Below are positions 34,936 through 43,874 of a stretch of DNA of 64,000 nucleotides, one piece after another; the stretch's first letter is position 1, and each line of letters starts with the position of its first letter. Made by a program: the position numbers and the translations under genes. The DNA is from Chloroflexota bacterium (lineage in GTDB: Bacteria; Chloroflexota; Anaerolineae; DTLA01). The DNA lies in assembly GCA_014874485.1 (NCBI GenBank), contig JADBJK010000069.1, positions 24,422 through 88,421 on the forward strand. Direction: 5' to 3'. The notes beneath the pieces are model-generated. The model searched no databases, had not been told where the DNA came from, and saw only the letters and a program-made list of their open reading frames with translations.

Positions 34936-36985
34936 GCACGCCCCTCCTCGCCTGGAATTCGGAGTTCCCCACGGCCACGGCAACAAGCGCCAGCGTCGCC
35001 GCCGCGCTCACCAGCCGCACCGCGCCGAAGACAGCAGGCTCCTCGTACACCAGAAGCACCTCGTGCGTCCCTGGCTCCAGGCGCACGCCCATCAGCACCC
35101 CGTCCACGCGCTCCACAGCAGCCAGCGCGCCGTCCACAAAGGCGCGCCAGTGCGGATACCAACCCTCGCTGACCACCAGAAGCGACTGGGCCTCGGGCGC
35201 GGCCTTCACGCGAATGCGCGTGGGGCTTTCGCGCAGGTACGCTACCTCGCCACCCACGGGGTCTTCGGTCGCCGCCGTGGAGCGCAGCAGGGCGAAGGGA
35301 CGGTGCTCTGGCCTCTCCAAGACCTGCACCGTGTCGGAGTCCCACGCAACCTGCACGAACCCGACGGCCTCTGCGGCGGCGCGCAGGTCGCCGTACTGCG
35401 GGTCGGCCTTGCGCAGCATGGCGTACCGCACGCTCAAGATGTCCAGCGCCGCGTTCAAGTCGCCCCAGTCCAGCAGTTCCCACGTGCGAATCGGCGCTCC
35501 CTCCACCCAGTGGCCCGAAAAACGCGGAACGGGAGCCAGCGGCAGCGAGTACGACGCCGCATACCGCACTTGATTCTGGCTTGCGGGTTCCCACAGCCGC
35601 CACTGGCCGCTCTGCTCGGTCAGGAAGGCGTAGGCGGCTCGCTCGTCGCGGGTGAAGTAGGATTCCTGCGCCCCGAACACGCCGCCAGCGGGGCGGAAGT
35701 CGGCCACGATGACCACGACGGCCAGCGCAAGCCCTACGTTCAGCGGCACGCGGCGCATGATGCGCTCCAACGTCATCATGCCAAGCCCTGCCAGCACCGC
35801 CAGGGCGAACACCACCAGCATCAGCCCGCGAAACGGGATGAGCGTCTTGAACAGCGGCAGCGCCTGGAACGGGTTGATCGGCACGGTGGGGCCGAACGCC
35901 ATCCACAGCGCCAGCGCGCCCAGCAGGGCCACCACCCACGCCCCGCGCTGCCTGCGCAACTGGGCCAGGCCCAGCGCCGCCAACCCCAGCACGGGCCAGC
36001 CCAGGTACCAGGCAAACAGGCCACCGAAGGATTTCCAAATCGTCGGCAGGGTGGCGGTATCCACAGGGATGCCCACACGCCGAATCAGCGCGCCCCACAG
36101 GAGCGCGGGCGACGCCGAGTAGTCGGCCAGGAGCGCCGTGGCCGCGCCCCCCGTGCTTGCCCGCATGTGGTACGCGCCGAGGTACTTCAGTTCCATCGCC
36201 GCGGGCAGCACCATGCCTATCGCCACCACCGCCGCGCCGACGCCCACGACGGCCAGGCGGACGACCGCCCCGCCGAACGCCGTCTCGCGCCTCACGACGC
36301 GCGCCAGTTCGCGCAGCGCCGCGTATGCCGCGAACCACACCGCCGACACCAGCGCCCGCTCGGGGCTCACCCACGGGAACAGACCCAGGCACAGCGCCGA
36401 CAGGGCCAACAGCCGCGCGCGCCTGTCGGGACGCCGCAGCGCCCACTCGTAGAACAGGAACGGCAGCGGCAACAGCGCCCAGAACGGCACGAACTCCCAC
36501 CAATCCACCGCCGTCTGGATGTGGTACGGCGCGATCATGTACACCAGCCCAGCCACAAGCGCCGCCTGCCATCGCCCCGTGAGTATCCGCACGTACTCGT
36601 ACATTGCCACGCCCGACGCCACGAAGCCGACGAACGCCAGCGCCTTCAGCGCCTGCTCCATGGGGATGCCCATCCAGCCGATGAGCGCCACGGTCGCGTA
36701 CAGCGGCCAGGCCAGCAGGCGCATCCACGGGAACCCGCCGAACTCCCACGGGTTCCACGGGGTCAGAAAGCGGCCGTGGCGCAGTTCGTCCAGCACGAAC
36801 CACGACGTGGCAAACTGGACGACCATCTCCATGCGCGGCGAGGCAGGCAGGCGGCCGTTGAGCCAGCCGCGCATGAAGCCCAGCATCACCAGGGCCAGAA
36901 AGCCCCAGTGCGCCCAGCGGCTCGTGAGTATGCGCTTGTACCCCTCGCGCCTATCGGCCGAGGTGCCAGGCGATGACCTCGTCAA
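34919..36985 (-). CDS. Large polytopic membrane protein, GT-C/YfhO-like
   Basis: A 688-aa protein with an N-terminal membrane region of about 10-12 segments and a C-terminal soluble beta-rich part (~480-660), ending in a final membrane segment. The first loop FLTPWNPWEFGGFPWMRLLA and APYHIQTAVDWWEFVPFWAL recall YfhO-type or 'membrane 6-pyruvoyl' GT-C proteins. The start is a TTG at 36985, with GGAGG six bases upstream, inside the 3' end of the epimerase gene. Function unknown; glycosyl transfer to an outside acceptor is only suggested by topology and neighbours. Confidence 0.7.
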   Translation of the reverse strand: MTRSSPGTSADRREGYKRILTSRWAHWGFLALVMLGFMRGWLNGRLPASPRMEMVVQFATSWFVLDELRHGRFLTPWNPWEFGGFPWMRLLAWPLYATVALIGWMGIPMEQALKALAFVGFVASGVAMYEYVRILTGRWQAALVAGLVYMIAPYHIQTAVDWWEFVPFWALLPLPFLFYEWALRRPDRRARLLALSALCLGLFPWVSPERALVSAVWFAAYAALRELARVVRRETAFGGAVVRLAVVGVGAAVVAIGMVLPAAMELKYLGAYHMRASTGGAATALLADYSASPALLWGALIRRVGIPVDTATLPTIWKSFGGLFAWYLGWPVLGLAALGLAQLRRQRGAWVVALLGALALWMAFGPTVPINPFQALPLFKTLIPFRGLMLVVFALAVLAGLGMMTLERIMRRVPLNVGLALAVVVIVADFRPAGGVFGAQESYFTRDERAAYAFLTEQSGQWRLWEPASQNQVRYAASYSLPLAPVPRFSGHWVEGAPIRTWELLDWGDLNAALDILSVRYAMLRKADPQYGDLRAAAEAVGFVQVAWDSDTVQVLERPEHRPFALLRSTAATEDPVGGEVAYLRESPTRIRVKAAPEAQSLLVVSEGWYPHWRAFVDGALAAVERVDGVLMGVRLEPGTHEVLLVYEEPAVFGAVRLVSAAATLALVAVAVGNSEFQARRGVRGRST

Positions 36986-37886
36986 TCTTGTCCTCCAGCC
37001 GCCCTTTCGGGTCGTATCCCAGCAGGCGGCGGGCTTTGGAGATGTCGGGCACGGAATACCGCAACTCGCCAGGATGCGCGGGCGCGTATTCGGGCCGAAT
37101 TGTGGGGTTCAACTTGCCGCACAGCAGGGCGGCGACCTCGTTGACCGACGTGGCGCGCCCCGTGCCGATGTTGAACACCTCGCCCGCCACGTCCTTCTGT
37201 GCCGCCAGCACCGTCGCGTCGGCCACGTCGCCCACGTACACGAAATCGCGGCGCTGTTCCCCATCGCCGAAGATGACGGGCGGCTCCCCCGCCAGCAGCC
37301 GCTTGATGAAGATGGTGATGACGCCCACGTAGGGCGTGTACCCCTGGCGCGGGCCGTAGGTGTTGAAATAGCGCAGGATGATCGGCTCCAGGCCCAGGAC
37401 ACCCGCCAGGCACAGCAGGTACTTCTCGCCCGCCAATTTGCCCACGCCGTAGGGCGAAATCGGCTCCGTCGGGTGGGTTTCGGGAATCGGGTCGGGCGTC
37501 GGCGCGTCGGCATAGACCCCCATGGACGACGCATAGACGAACCGCCGCACCTTCTGCTCGGCGCAGGCTTGCAGCACCGTCAGCGTGCCCATGACGTTGG
37601 TCTGCGCGTCGTCGTAGAACCCGTCCACCGAGGCGCGGATGCTCACGCGGGCGGCCAGGTGGAACACAATGTCCACGCCGTCCAGCGCACGCTCCACCGT
37701 CGCCGCGTCGCGGACGTCGCCGACGACCAGTTCGGCCCCCTGGGGCACGTTCTCGCGCACGCCCACCGACAGGTTGTCCAGCACGCGCACCTGCACGCCC
37801 AGCCCCACAAGCCGCTCGGCCACGTGCGACCCGATGAACCCTGCGCCGCCTGTTACCAGCGCTCGCTTGAATCCAGGCCCCTTCAT
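36951..37886 (-). CDS. Extended SDR NAD-dependent nucleotide-sugar epimerase/dehydratase
   Basis: A 311-aa SDR. ALVTGGAGFIGSHVAERLVG holds GxxGxxG, SSMGVYADAP the catalytic Ser region, YGVGKLAGEKY the YxxxK, and RYFNTYGPRQ the RxxNxxGP sugar-loop motif. The group includes UDP-glucose 4-epimerase and dTDP/GDP-sugar dehydratases; I cannot fix the substrate. The ATG at 37886 overlaps the nucleotidyltransferase stop as ATGA, so activation and remodelling of one sugar are coupled. The track's upstream extension (38123) is shadow. Confidence 0.88.
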   Translation of the reverse strand: MKGPGFKRALVTGGAGFIGSHVAERLVGLGVQVRVLDNLSVGVRENVPQGAELVVGDVRDAATVERALDGVDIVFHLAARVSIRASVDGFYDDAQTNVMGTLTVLQACAEQKVRRFVYASSMGVYADAPTPDPIPETHPTEPISPYGVGKLAGEKYLLCLAGVLGLEPIILRYFNTYGPRQGYTPYVGVITIFIKRLLAGEPPVIFGDGEQRRDFVYVGDVADATVLAAQKDVAGEVFNIGTGRATSVNEVAALLCGKLNPTIRPEYAPAHPGELRYSVPDISKARRLLGYDPKGRLEDKIDEVIAWHLGR

Positions 37887-38833
37887 GGTGCGGTCTCCCT
37901 CAAGTCCAGCGTTACCTCTGGCGTTACCAGTTGGCGCACCAGGTCGTGGGGCGTGTCCACGACGGTGCCCGACAGAATCAGCGAGTCCTGGATGAGAATC
38001 GGGTGCTTGATGACGACTCCGTCGCCCAGCACGGAGTTCTGCACCCGCGCGCCCTCGGCCAGCGTTACCCCTTCGCCGATGACCGAATCCACGCCCAGCC
38101 GCTTCAGTTGCTCCAGGTTGCACTCCAGCAGGTCTTTGGCCACCGTAACGTTCACGTCCATGTCCACCACTTCGGCGGGATAGACGGGATAGCCGTCCTC
38201 AATCAGAATCTGGATGGAGTTGGTGAGTTCGTACTCGTCGCGCTGGGCCGTCCGAGGCGTGCGGCGGATGGCGTCAAAGATGGACAGGTCAAAGGCGTAG
38301 ATGCCGCAGCCCTTCAGGTTGCTGGGCGGGCAGCGGGGCTTCTCAATGACGCGAGAGACCGTGCCGCTGGGGTGCACCACGACCGCGAAGTTGCGGCTGA
38401 TGCGGGCGGGGTCTTCCTCGCGCTTGACCGCCAGGACGGCCCCCGCCTTGCGCTCCCAGAACATGTCCACCATCTCGCCGAGGCGCGGCGCCATCATGAA
38501 GATGTCGCCCAGGAACAGCAGGAACGGGTCGTTCACATACGGCTCCAACTGCCCCACCGCGTGGGCGATGCCGAGTTTCTCCTTCTGCTCCACGTAGGTG
38601 ATGTGCATCCCAAGCCACGCCCCATCGCCGAACCGCGACACGATGCCCTCTTTCAAGTGGCCGACCACGAGGATGACCTCGCGGATGCCGATGCGGCGCA
38701 TGTCCTCCAGTTGGTACTGCAGAATTGGCTTGTTGCAGACGGGCAGGAGCGGCTTGGGCCGATAGATGCTCAACGGCTCAATGCGGCTTCCCTGCCCCGC
38801 CGCCAGAATCACCCCGATCATCTTGCCGTTCAT
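37883..38833 (-). CDS. Sugar-1-phosphate nucleotidyltransferase with beta-helix tail
   Basis: A 316-aa protein. MIGVILAAGQGSRIEPLS with RPKPLLPV is the GxGxRxxPxT...PK signature of NDP-sugar pyrophosphorylases, and FLLFLGDIFM holds the catalytic/metal Asp. The C-terminal ~60 residues (IGEGVTLAEGARVQNSVLGD) form a short left-handed beta-helix. GAGGTGG before the ATG at 38833 decides the start over 38863. It probably activates a hexose-1-phosphate for the neighbouring SDR. The base (dTTP, UTP or GTP) is not determinable. Confidence 0.88.
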   Translation of the reverse strand: MNGKMIGVILAAGQGSRIEPLSIYRPKPLLPVCNKPILQYQLEDMRRIGIREVILVVGHLKEGIVSRFGDGAWLGMHITYVEQKEKLGIAHAVGQLEPYVNDPFLLFLGDIFMMAPRLGEMVDMFWERKAGAVLAVKREEDPARISRNFAVVVHPSGTVSRVIEKPRCPPSNLKGCGIYAFDLSIFDAIRRTPRTAQRDEYELTNSIQILIEDGYPVYPAEVVDMDVNVTVAKDLLECNLEQLKRLGVDSVIGEGVTLAEGARVQNSVLGDGVVIKHPILIQDSLILSGTVVDTPHDLVRQLVTPEVTLDLRETAP

Positions 38834-38887
38834 GGACGTCCACCTCACGATGGCCTTTGGCATCCTGCGAATGGCAAAGGCCGAGTG

Positions 38888-39132
38888 CTAGATTGTCATT
38901 GCGAGGGCACGGAGTGCCCGAAGCAATCCCAGCAGACTGTCATTCTGAGGCGCGAAGCGCCGAAGAATCTCGCCCACCGAGATGCTTCGCTTCGCTGATG
39001 CTTCGCTTTGCTCAGCATGACAGATGACCCTGTCATTCTGAGGCGCGAAGCGCCGAAGAATCTCGCCCACCCAGATGCTTCGCTTCGCTCGCAATGACAC
39101 AACAGACTATCTTCTCCATGGTCAGGTGCTAG
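38888..39132 (+). repeat. MITE-like intergenic repeat, copy E3
   Basis: Bounded by CTAG on both sides: the left end is a shortened CTAGATTGTCATTGCGAGG, the right end ccatggtcaggtgctag, whose last CTA is the TAG stop codon of the downstream GT2 gene. The core module (CATTCTGAGGCGCGAAGCG ... GAGATGCTTCGCTTCGC) occurs twice in tandem. No coding potential. Confidence 0.8.
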
Positions 39133-39872
39133 ATTCGGTTCAGTATCCGCGCGCGGTACAGAACCTGCTTGAGTTTCAGATACACCAGAAACCACCCCAT
39201 CTGCCAGGCGGTGCGGAACGTCTTGAGTTTGGATTGCCCCGCCAGCCGCTCCGAGTGGGTAATGCCGACCTCGCCGATGCGGTAGCCCAGCGTCTGCGCC
39301 TTGACCAGAATCTCCGTCGGCGTGGGGTAGCCGCGCGCCTCAATCTGGATGGCCCGCGCCACGTCGCGCCGCAGGAGTTTCAGCGCGCAGTTGGTGTCCC
39401 GCAGGCGCAGCCCGAACATCAGCCGCACCAGGATGTTCAGCCCGCGGTCGGCCACCACGCGCACGAACGTGTCCCGCTTGCCCTTGCGGTAGCCCGTTAC
39501 CAGATCGTACCCGCCACGCTGCAATTCGGCCAGCAGCAGGCGGTACTCGGCGGCGTCAAACTGCCCGTCGGAGTCAATCGTAACGATGTAGTCCCCGTCG
39601 GCGTGGGCGATGGCCTGCGACAGGGCGTACCCGTATCCGCCGTTGGGCTTGTAGTCCACCACGACGAGAAATGGTATCTCCGCCTGGAGTGCGCGCAGAA
39701 TCTCCAGCGTGCGGTCGGTGCTGCCGTCGTTGGCGATGACGATCTGCCCGCGGATGCCGTCGCCACGGATGACCTCCGCCCAATAGCGCACGACCTGCGC
39801 GATTCCCTCCTCCTCGTTGTAGGCGGGGGCGCAGATGGAGATTTCGGGTCTGGCGTCAGTCCGCTCGCTCAT
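39129..39872 (-). CDS. GT2 family glycosyltransferase (polyprenyl-P-sugar synthase-like)
   Basis: A 247-aa GT-A enzyme. ISICAPAYNEEEGIAQVV, IVIANDGSTDRTLEILRAL and the DxD IDSDGQFDAAEY give the fold. RLRDTNCALKLLRRDVA and YPTPTEILVKAQTLGYRIGE match the Dpm1/ArnC-like branch. A C-terminal hydrophobic stretch (MGWFLVYLKLKQVLYRA) may be a membrane association helix. The TAG stop is formed by the end of repeat E3. It may make the lipid-linked sugar exported by the small flippase encoded just upstream of it (39891). Confidence 0.84.
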   Translation of the reverse strand: MSERTDARPEISICAPAYNEEEGIAQVVRYWAEVIRGDGIRGQIVIANDGSTDRTLEILRALQAEIPFLVVVDYKPNGGYGYALSQAIAHADGDYIVTIDSDGQFDAAEYRLLLAELQRGGYDLVTGYRKGKRDTFVRVVADRGLNILVRLMFGLRLRDTNCALKLLRRDVARAIQIEARGYPTPTEILVKAQTLGYRIGEVGITHSERLAGQSKLKTFRTAWQMGWFLVYLKLKQVLYRARILNRI

Positions 39873-39890
39873 GTGCCATCCCTTGCCCCG

Positions 39891-40244
39891 TCATCGGCCG
39901 ATGAGAAACGCCCCGCCGCAGATGAGCAGCACGCCGATCCACCGCGCGGGCGACACGGGCTCCTTGAGAATCAGCCACGACAGGAAGACCACGATGACGT
40001 ACCCCAAGCCCACCATCGGATACGCGAAACTCAGCGGCAGCCGCGACAGCGCCACCAGATAGACGACGGACGACAGGGCGTAGCAGAAAATCCCCAGCAC
40101 CACGTAGGGATTGGAAAACATCCGCACCAGCACGCGCAGGTTCAGCGCGTTGAGCGCGCCCACCTGGGTCATGCCCGTTTTCATCACCATCTGGCCCGCC
40201 ACGCCCAGCGCGACGGCCGCCAGCAGGAACAGTACTGGACTCAT
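39891..40244 (-). CDS. EamA/SMR-like small membrane transporter, ArnE-like
   Basis: A 117-aa protein with four hydrophobic segments: VLFLLAAVALGVAGQMVMKTG, NPYVVLGIFCYALSSVVYLVAL, FAYPMVGLGYVIVVFLSWLI and WIGVLLICGGAFLIGR. The proline-rich PLSFAYPMVGLGYV matches the SMR/EamA half-size transporters such as ArnE. ArnE/F-type proteins flip undecaprenyl-phosphate aminoarabinose; a lipid-sugar flippase role fits the GT2 and GT-C neighbours. The ATG at 40244 has AAGGAG nine bases upstream; the track start is shadow. Confidence 0.8.
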   Translation of the reverse strand: MSPVLFLLAAVALGVAGQMVMKTGMTQVGALNALNLRVLVRMFSNPYVVLGIFCYALSSVVYLVALSRLPLSFAYPMVGLGYVIVVFLSWLILKEPVSPARWIGVLLICGGAFLIGR

Positions 40245-40267
40245 GCTCGCTTTGCTCCTTGACGGAA

Positions 40268-42169
40268 TCATCTTGTCCCCGCACCTGAAAATCGGTACAC
40301 CCAGATCGTGTCCTGAATGTAAGATTTCTTGTCCCCGTTCACCCACTCGCTCGGTGGGATGGCGGGTGTCGGCGGAATCAGGCGCATCAGCGCGCCGCCA
40401 TGATACAGGCCCTCGTCCTCAAACCGCCCCGCCAACTCCCAGCCCTGGCGCGCGCCCATGAGCGCCCTGGCCTCGTCCCACGACTCGTCCAGGCTCCGCT
40501 GCGCCAGCAACACGATGCGCACGCCGTTGGCCTCCAGCCAGGCCAGCGCCTCCTCGGACGGGAAGCGGCGCAGAATCTGCTCTGCCTCCCGAAACGCTGG
40601 CGGGACGAAGGTCCCGTACCCATAGGCGATGGGCTGGCCGTGAACCCGCTGCTGGTACAGAGGATAGCCGTACCACGTGCGCTCCATCGGGAACTGGGCC
40701 ACGGGCGACGGCTTCGGCTGCGCCGCAAGCCAGGCGTCCACGGGTTGGCCCTTCGCTTCGCTATATCCTAGCGGAAACGGCACAGACGCCAAATCCAGCG
40801 CCAGGGTGAGCGCCAACCCGACGGACAGCGCAATTCGCCCCGCGCGCGCTTTGGCCCGCTCGGCAAGGGACGCAGCCCCCGCGCCCGCCAGCAAACTCAC
40901 CGACAGAATTGCCATCAGCGCGAACCGCGCCGGTACCCGCATCGCCGTGAAGAACGGGAAGAACAGGTACAACAGCAGCGTCGGCATGGGAATCAGCACC
41001 GTCCCGGCCACGTCCATCTTGCCGAACCGCAGCGGGTTCAGCGCCGCCTTCTCGGTCAGGAAGTACATCCCGCGGGCGAACGCGCGCGCCACCGCGTCGG
41101 GCACGGGAATGCGCACCGGCCCGCCCGCGACGTGCAGCGTCGTCCCCAGCGCCAGCACCAGCCCCGCCAGCCCAAGCCACATGTACGGCCGCAGGTTTCG
41201 GTCGCGCCGCCCCAGGCCAATCGCTGCCAGCGCCAGCGCCGCCCATCCCAGGTACAACACGCCCTCCTGGATGTTCGGGATGTACTGTCGCGCCAGCGCC
41301 TCGCCCCAGACGGGGTGCAGCACGCTGGGCCACAGGAAATCGGCCACGCCCGCCGACCACTGGTCAATGTAGGCCAGGTCGCGGTATTCCGTCGCGCCCG
41401 CGCCGGCGTTGCGCAGGAGCGGGATGGCCGCCGGGAGCATCACCACCCCGGCCACGACGGCGAACGCCGCCAGAACCGCCAGGGGGCGGCGTCCCGTCCA
41501 CTCGCGCCGCGTCTGCGCCCATCGGAGCGCGCCGAACAGCGCCAGGAACAGCCCCACCATGTAGGCGTAGTACCACGACGACAGCGCCGTGAGGCCCAGG
41601 AACACGCCCGCCAGCGCCCCGTCCCGGACGGCCTTCGTCCGGAAGGCCCGCTCCGCGAACAGGAACGCCAGCGGAATCCACTGCGTGCCGAGCAGGGGCA
41701 GGTGGCCCGCCCCCAGGTGCGCCATGCGGTAAGGGCTGAAGGCGAACACGGCCCCCGCCACCGCCCCCGCGAGTCGGCTGCCGGTGAGATAGCGCGCCAG
41801 GCAGTACATCGCCCACCCGGACAGCACAAACGACAGCAGGACGACCGCGTTGTAGGCCACGACCTCGCCCCAGAACGCGGCGAAAGGCAGCGCCAGCGCC
41901 ATGTTCGCCAGCGTCGTCTCCGACAAACTGACGTCGTACCCCGCCGGATAGAAGACATCCGGGTTGAACAGCGGCGACTGCCCGCGCTCCAGCAGGGCCG
42001 TCTTGACCCCCCATATCTTGTAAACGTACTCGTAGTTGTCGCCCGGCGGGCCGAGCACGGCATCGGACAGGTGCGAGGCAAGCGGCCACGTGCCGACCAC
42101 CGCAAGCGCCGCGAACACCGCCAGCACCGCCAGGTGCTCTCTCCACGACATCCGGGGCGCGGCGCTCAT
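40268..42169 (-). CDS. Large polytopic membrane protein, GT-C-like
   Basis: A 633-aa protein. The first loop VLGPPGDNYEYVYKIWGVKT carries an acidic residue, then NPDVFYPAGYDVSLSETTLA and VFAFSPYRMAHLGAGHLPLL, a pattern seen in uncharacterised GT-C-like proteins of Chloroflexota exopolysaccharide loci. About 12 hydrophobic segments are followed by a ~150-residue soluble C-terminus. The ATG at 42169 has GGAGGGGCGGG upstream and overlaps the next gene as ATGA. Probably transfers or arranges an outer-leaflet sugar; function unproven. Confidence 0.68.
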   Translation of the reverse strand: MSAAPRMSWREHLAVLAVFAALAVVGTWPLASHLSDAVLGPPGDNYEYVYKIWGVKTALLERGQSPLFNPDVFYPAGYDVSLSETTLANMALALPFAAFWGEVVAYNAVVLLSFVLSGWAMYCLARYLTGSRLAGAVAGAVFAFSPYRMAHLGAGHLPLLGTQWIPLAFLFAERAFRTKAVRDGALAGVFLGLTALSSWYYAYMVGLFLALFGALRWAQTRREWTGRRPLAVLAAFAVVAGVVMLPAAIPLLRNAGAGATEYRDLAYIDQWSAGVADFLWPSVLHPVWGEALARQYIPNIQEGVLYLGWAALALAAIGLGRRDRNLRPYMWLGLAGLVLALGTTLHVAGGPVRIPVPDAVARAFARGMYFLTEKAALNPLRFGKMDVAGTVLIPMPTLLLYLFFPFFTAMRVPARFALMAILSVSLLAGAGAASLAERAKARAGRIALSVGLALTLALDLASVPFPLGYSEAKGQPVDAWLAAQPKPSPVAQFPMERTWYGYPLYQQRVHGQPIAYGYGTFVPPAFREAEQILRRFPSEEALAWLEANGVRIVLLAQRSLDESWDEARALMGARQGWELAGRFEDEGLYHGGALMRLIPPTPAIPPSEWVNGDKKSYIQDTIWVYRFSGAGTR

Positions 42170-43620
42170 CCCGCCCCTCCGCGCCGCCGGAAGTGCAGGA
42201 TGGTGATGTCGCGGAACTCGCGCTGCTCCACCACGTCCCCGTAGCGCCGCAGGTACTGCTCCAGCGCGTCGTTGTCCGTGTGGCTGACCACGAGCCAGAA
42301 ATCGGGCACATGCGCCACCACAGGCGCGACCTTCGGCTCCAGGTCGGCCTCGCTGGTGTGCCCGCGCCAAACGGGGTGCAAATCGGCATCCACCTGGTAG
42401 TAGTGCACCAGCGGCACGCGGATGTCCTCATCCACCAGGAAAATCGTGCTCCCCGCAGGCGCGTTCTGGGCCAGGTAGGCCCCTGCACCGCGCCAGTCTT
42501 CCTTCTGCGGCACGGTGTACAGGATGAGCAGCACCGCGGCGACCCCCGCCAGGTAGGGAATCATCACCGTCCATCGCAGGGCCGTGCGCCGAATCTGAGT
42601 GAACCCCCTGCCCGCGACAATGGCAAAGGCCGGCGCAAAAGGCACCATGTAGCGCAGGACGAACATGGGCTTGAACTGCGCCGCAACGAACGCAACGACC
42701 GCCGGCAGCACCATGAGCAGCACCGCGCACGCCCATTCGCGCCCGCCGCCCTGCCACCACGATTCGCCGCGCCGCCGCAGCGGTGGCACCAGGCCCAGAA
42801 TCAAGCCCAGCCCGAAGCATCCCGCCGCCAAGTAGAAGACCCAGACCCAGGGCGGGCGAATCGTGCCCAGCGCGAAGTCCACCGGCAGCAGGAACAGTTG
42901 CTTCAGGCCGGGCGCGCCGTACTTCTGGGCGATCCAGGTCCACCAGCCCGCGCTCTGCTGGGCGGTGATGCCGACGAACCACGGCACGGCCAGGACCAGC
43001 AGCGCAGCATTGGCCGCCAGGTACGCCCCTATCGCCTTCCGCCGCTGGGGCTCCAGGATGAACACAAGGATGGCCCAGACGTTGACCGCCGCAACGACGA
43101 GGATGGCGAACGTGTGGGTGTACAGGCCCAGCGCCGCGCAAAGGGCGTACATCGCCCATAGGGCGGGCGTGCGCCTGCTTCGGATGACTTCCACCACGGC
43201 CAGGACGGCCAGCCAGGCGAACAGCCCCGCCAGGACGTACATCCGCGCCTCGCGCGAGTACCAGATGTGGAACGGCGACACCGCCAGCAATCCCGCCGCC
43301 CAGGCCGCAGGCCGCCTGCCGAACAGCCGCCGCGCCACGCCCATGACCACCAGAACCGTTGCAACCCCGCAGATGACCGACAGCAGGCGGATCATGAACT
43401 CCGTGCGGCCCAGGTCCAGCCAGAAGTGCAGCAGGATGTGGTACACGTTCTTGTCGGTGAAGGCGAACCCGCCCGGCCGCAGGAAGTTGAGCAGCGACAG
43501 ATCCGCGCTGGCGAAGGCGACGCTATACGCCTCGTCAAACCACAGGCTTTCGGCCCCCAGCCCGATGAGGCGCAGGAGCGCGGCCAGCCCCACCAGTTCC
43601 ACCAGAATCCACCGATCCAT
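42166..43620 (-). CDS. GT39/ArnT-like GT-C membrane glycosyltransferase
   Basis: A 484-aa polytopic protein. GAESLWFDEAYSVAFASADL (DE pair), HILLHFWLDLGRTEFMIRLL and WYSREARMYVLAGLFAWLAV are typical of PF13231 enzymes. A C-terminal soluble part (~385-484) follows. It lies immediately downstream of repeat E4 and is coupled to the GT-C-like gene after it. Paralogous in sequence style to the genes at 27217 and 43871. Confidence 0.83.
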   Translation of the reverse strand: MDRWILVELVGLAALLRLIGLGAESLWFDEAYSVAFASADLSLLNFLRPGGFAFTDKNVYHILLHFWLDLGRTEFMIRLLSVICGVATVLVVMGVARRLFGRRPAAWAAGLLAVSPFHIWYSREARMYVLAGLFAWLAVLAVVEVIRSRRTPALWAMYALCAALGLYTHTFAILVVAAVNVWAILVFILEPQRRKAIGAYLAANAALLVLAVPWFVGITAQQSAGWWTWIAQKYGAPGLKQLFLLPVDFALGTIRPPWVWVFYLAAGCFGLGLILGLVPPLRRRGESWWQGGGREWACAVLLMVLPAVVAFVAAQFKPMFVLRYMVPFAPAFAIVAGRGFTQIRRTALRWTVMIPYLAGVAAVLLILYTVPQKEDWRGAGAYLAQNAPAGSTIFLVDEDIRVPLVHYYQVDADLHPVWRGHTSEADLEPKVAPVVAHVPDFWLVVSHTDNDALEQYLRRYGDVVEQREFRDITILHFRRRGGAG

Positions 43621-43698
43621 CGGGAGAGCCGGTCCCCAGTATGAAATCAGCGCATCACGCCGACGTCCACGCCAATCCGAAAGTTTCAGATGCGCCTC

Positions 43699-43874
43699 CT
43701 ACTACTCTGCTACAGTGAGTCTTGATGACGTGTCATTGCGAGAGCGCGCAACGCCCGTAGGACAATTCATGAATTGTCCCTACTGGGGCGCGAAGCGCCG
43801 AAGAATCTCGTCAACCGAGATGCTTCGCTTCGCTCGCAATGACAACGGGCATTCCCTCTACGGGCAACTCCTAC
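43699..43874 (+). repeat. MITE-like intergenic repeat, copy E4
   Basis: Left end CTACTACTCTGCTACAG and right end ctctacgggcaactcctac are imperfect inverted copies of the family terminus. The middle holds the GTAGGACAATTCATGAATTG palindrome (one base short in the left arm) and the CTTCGCTTCGCTCGCAATGA arm. The last CTA is the stop codon (TAG) of the glycosyltransferase gene at 43871. No open reading frame; separates two paralogous GT-C genes. Confidence 0.78.
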
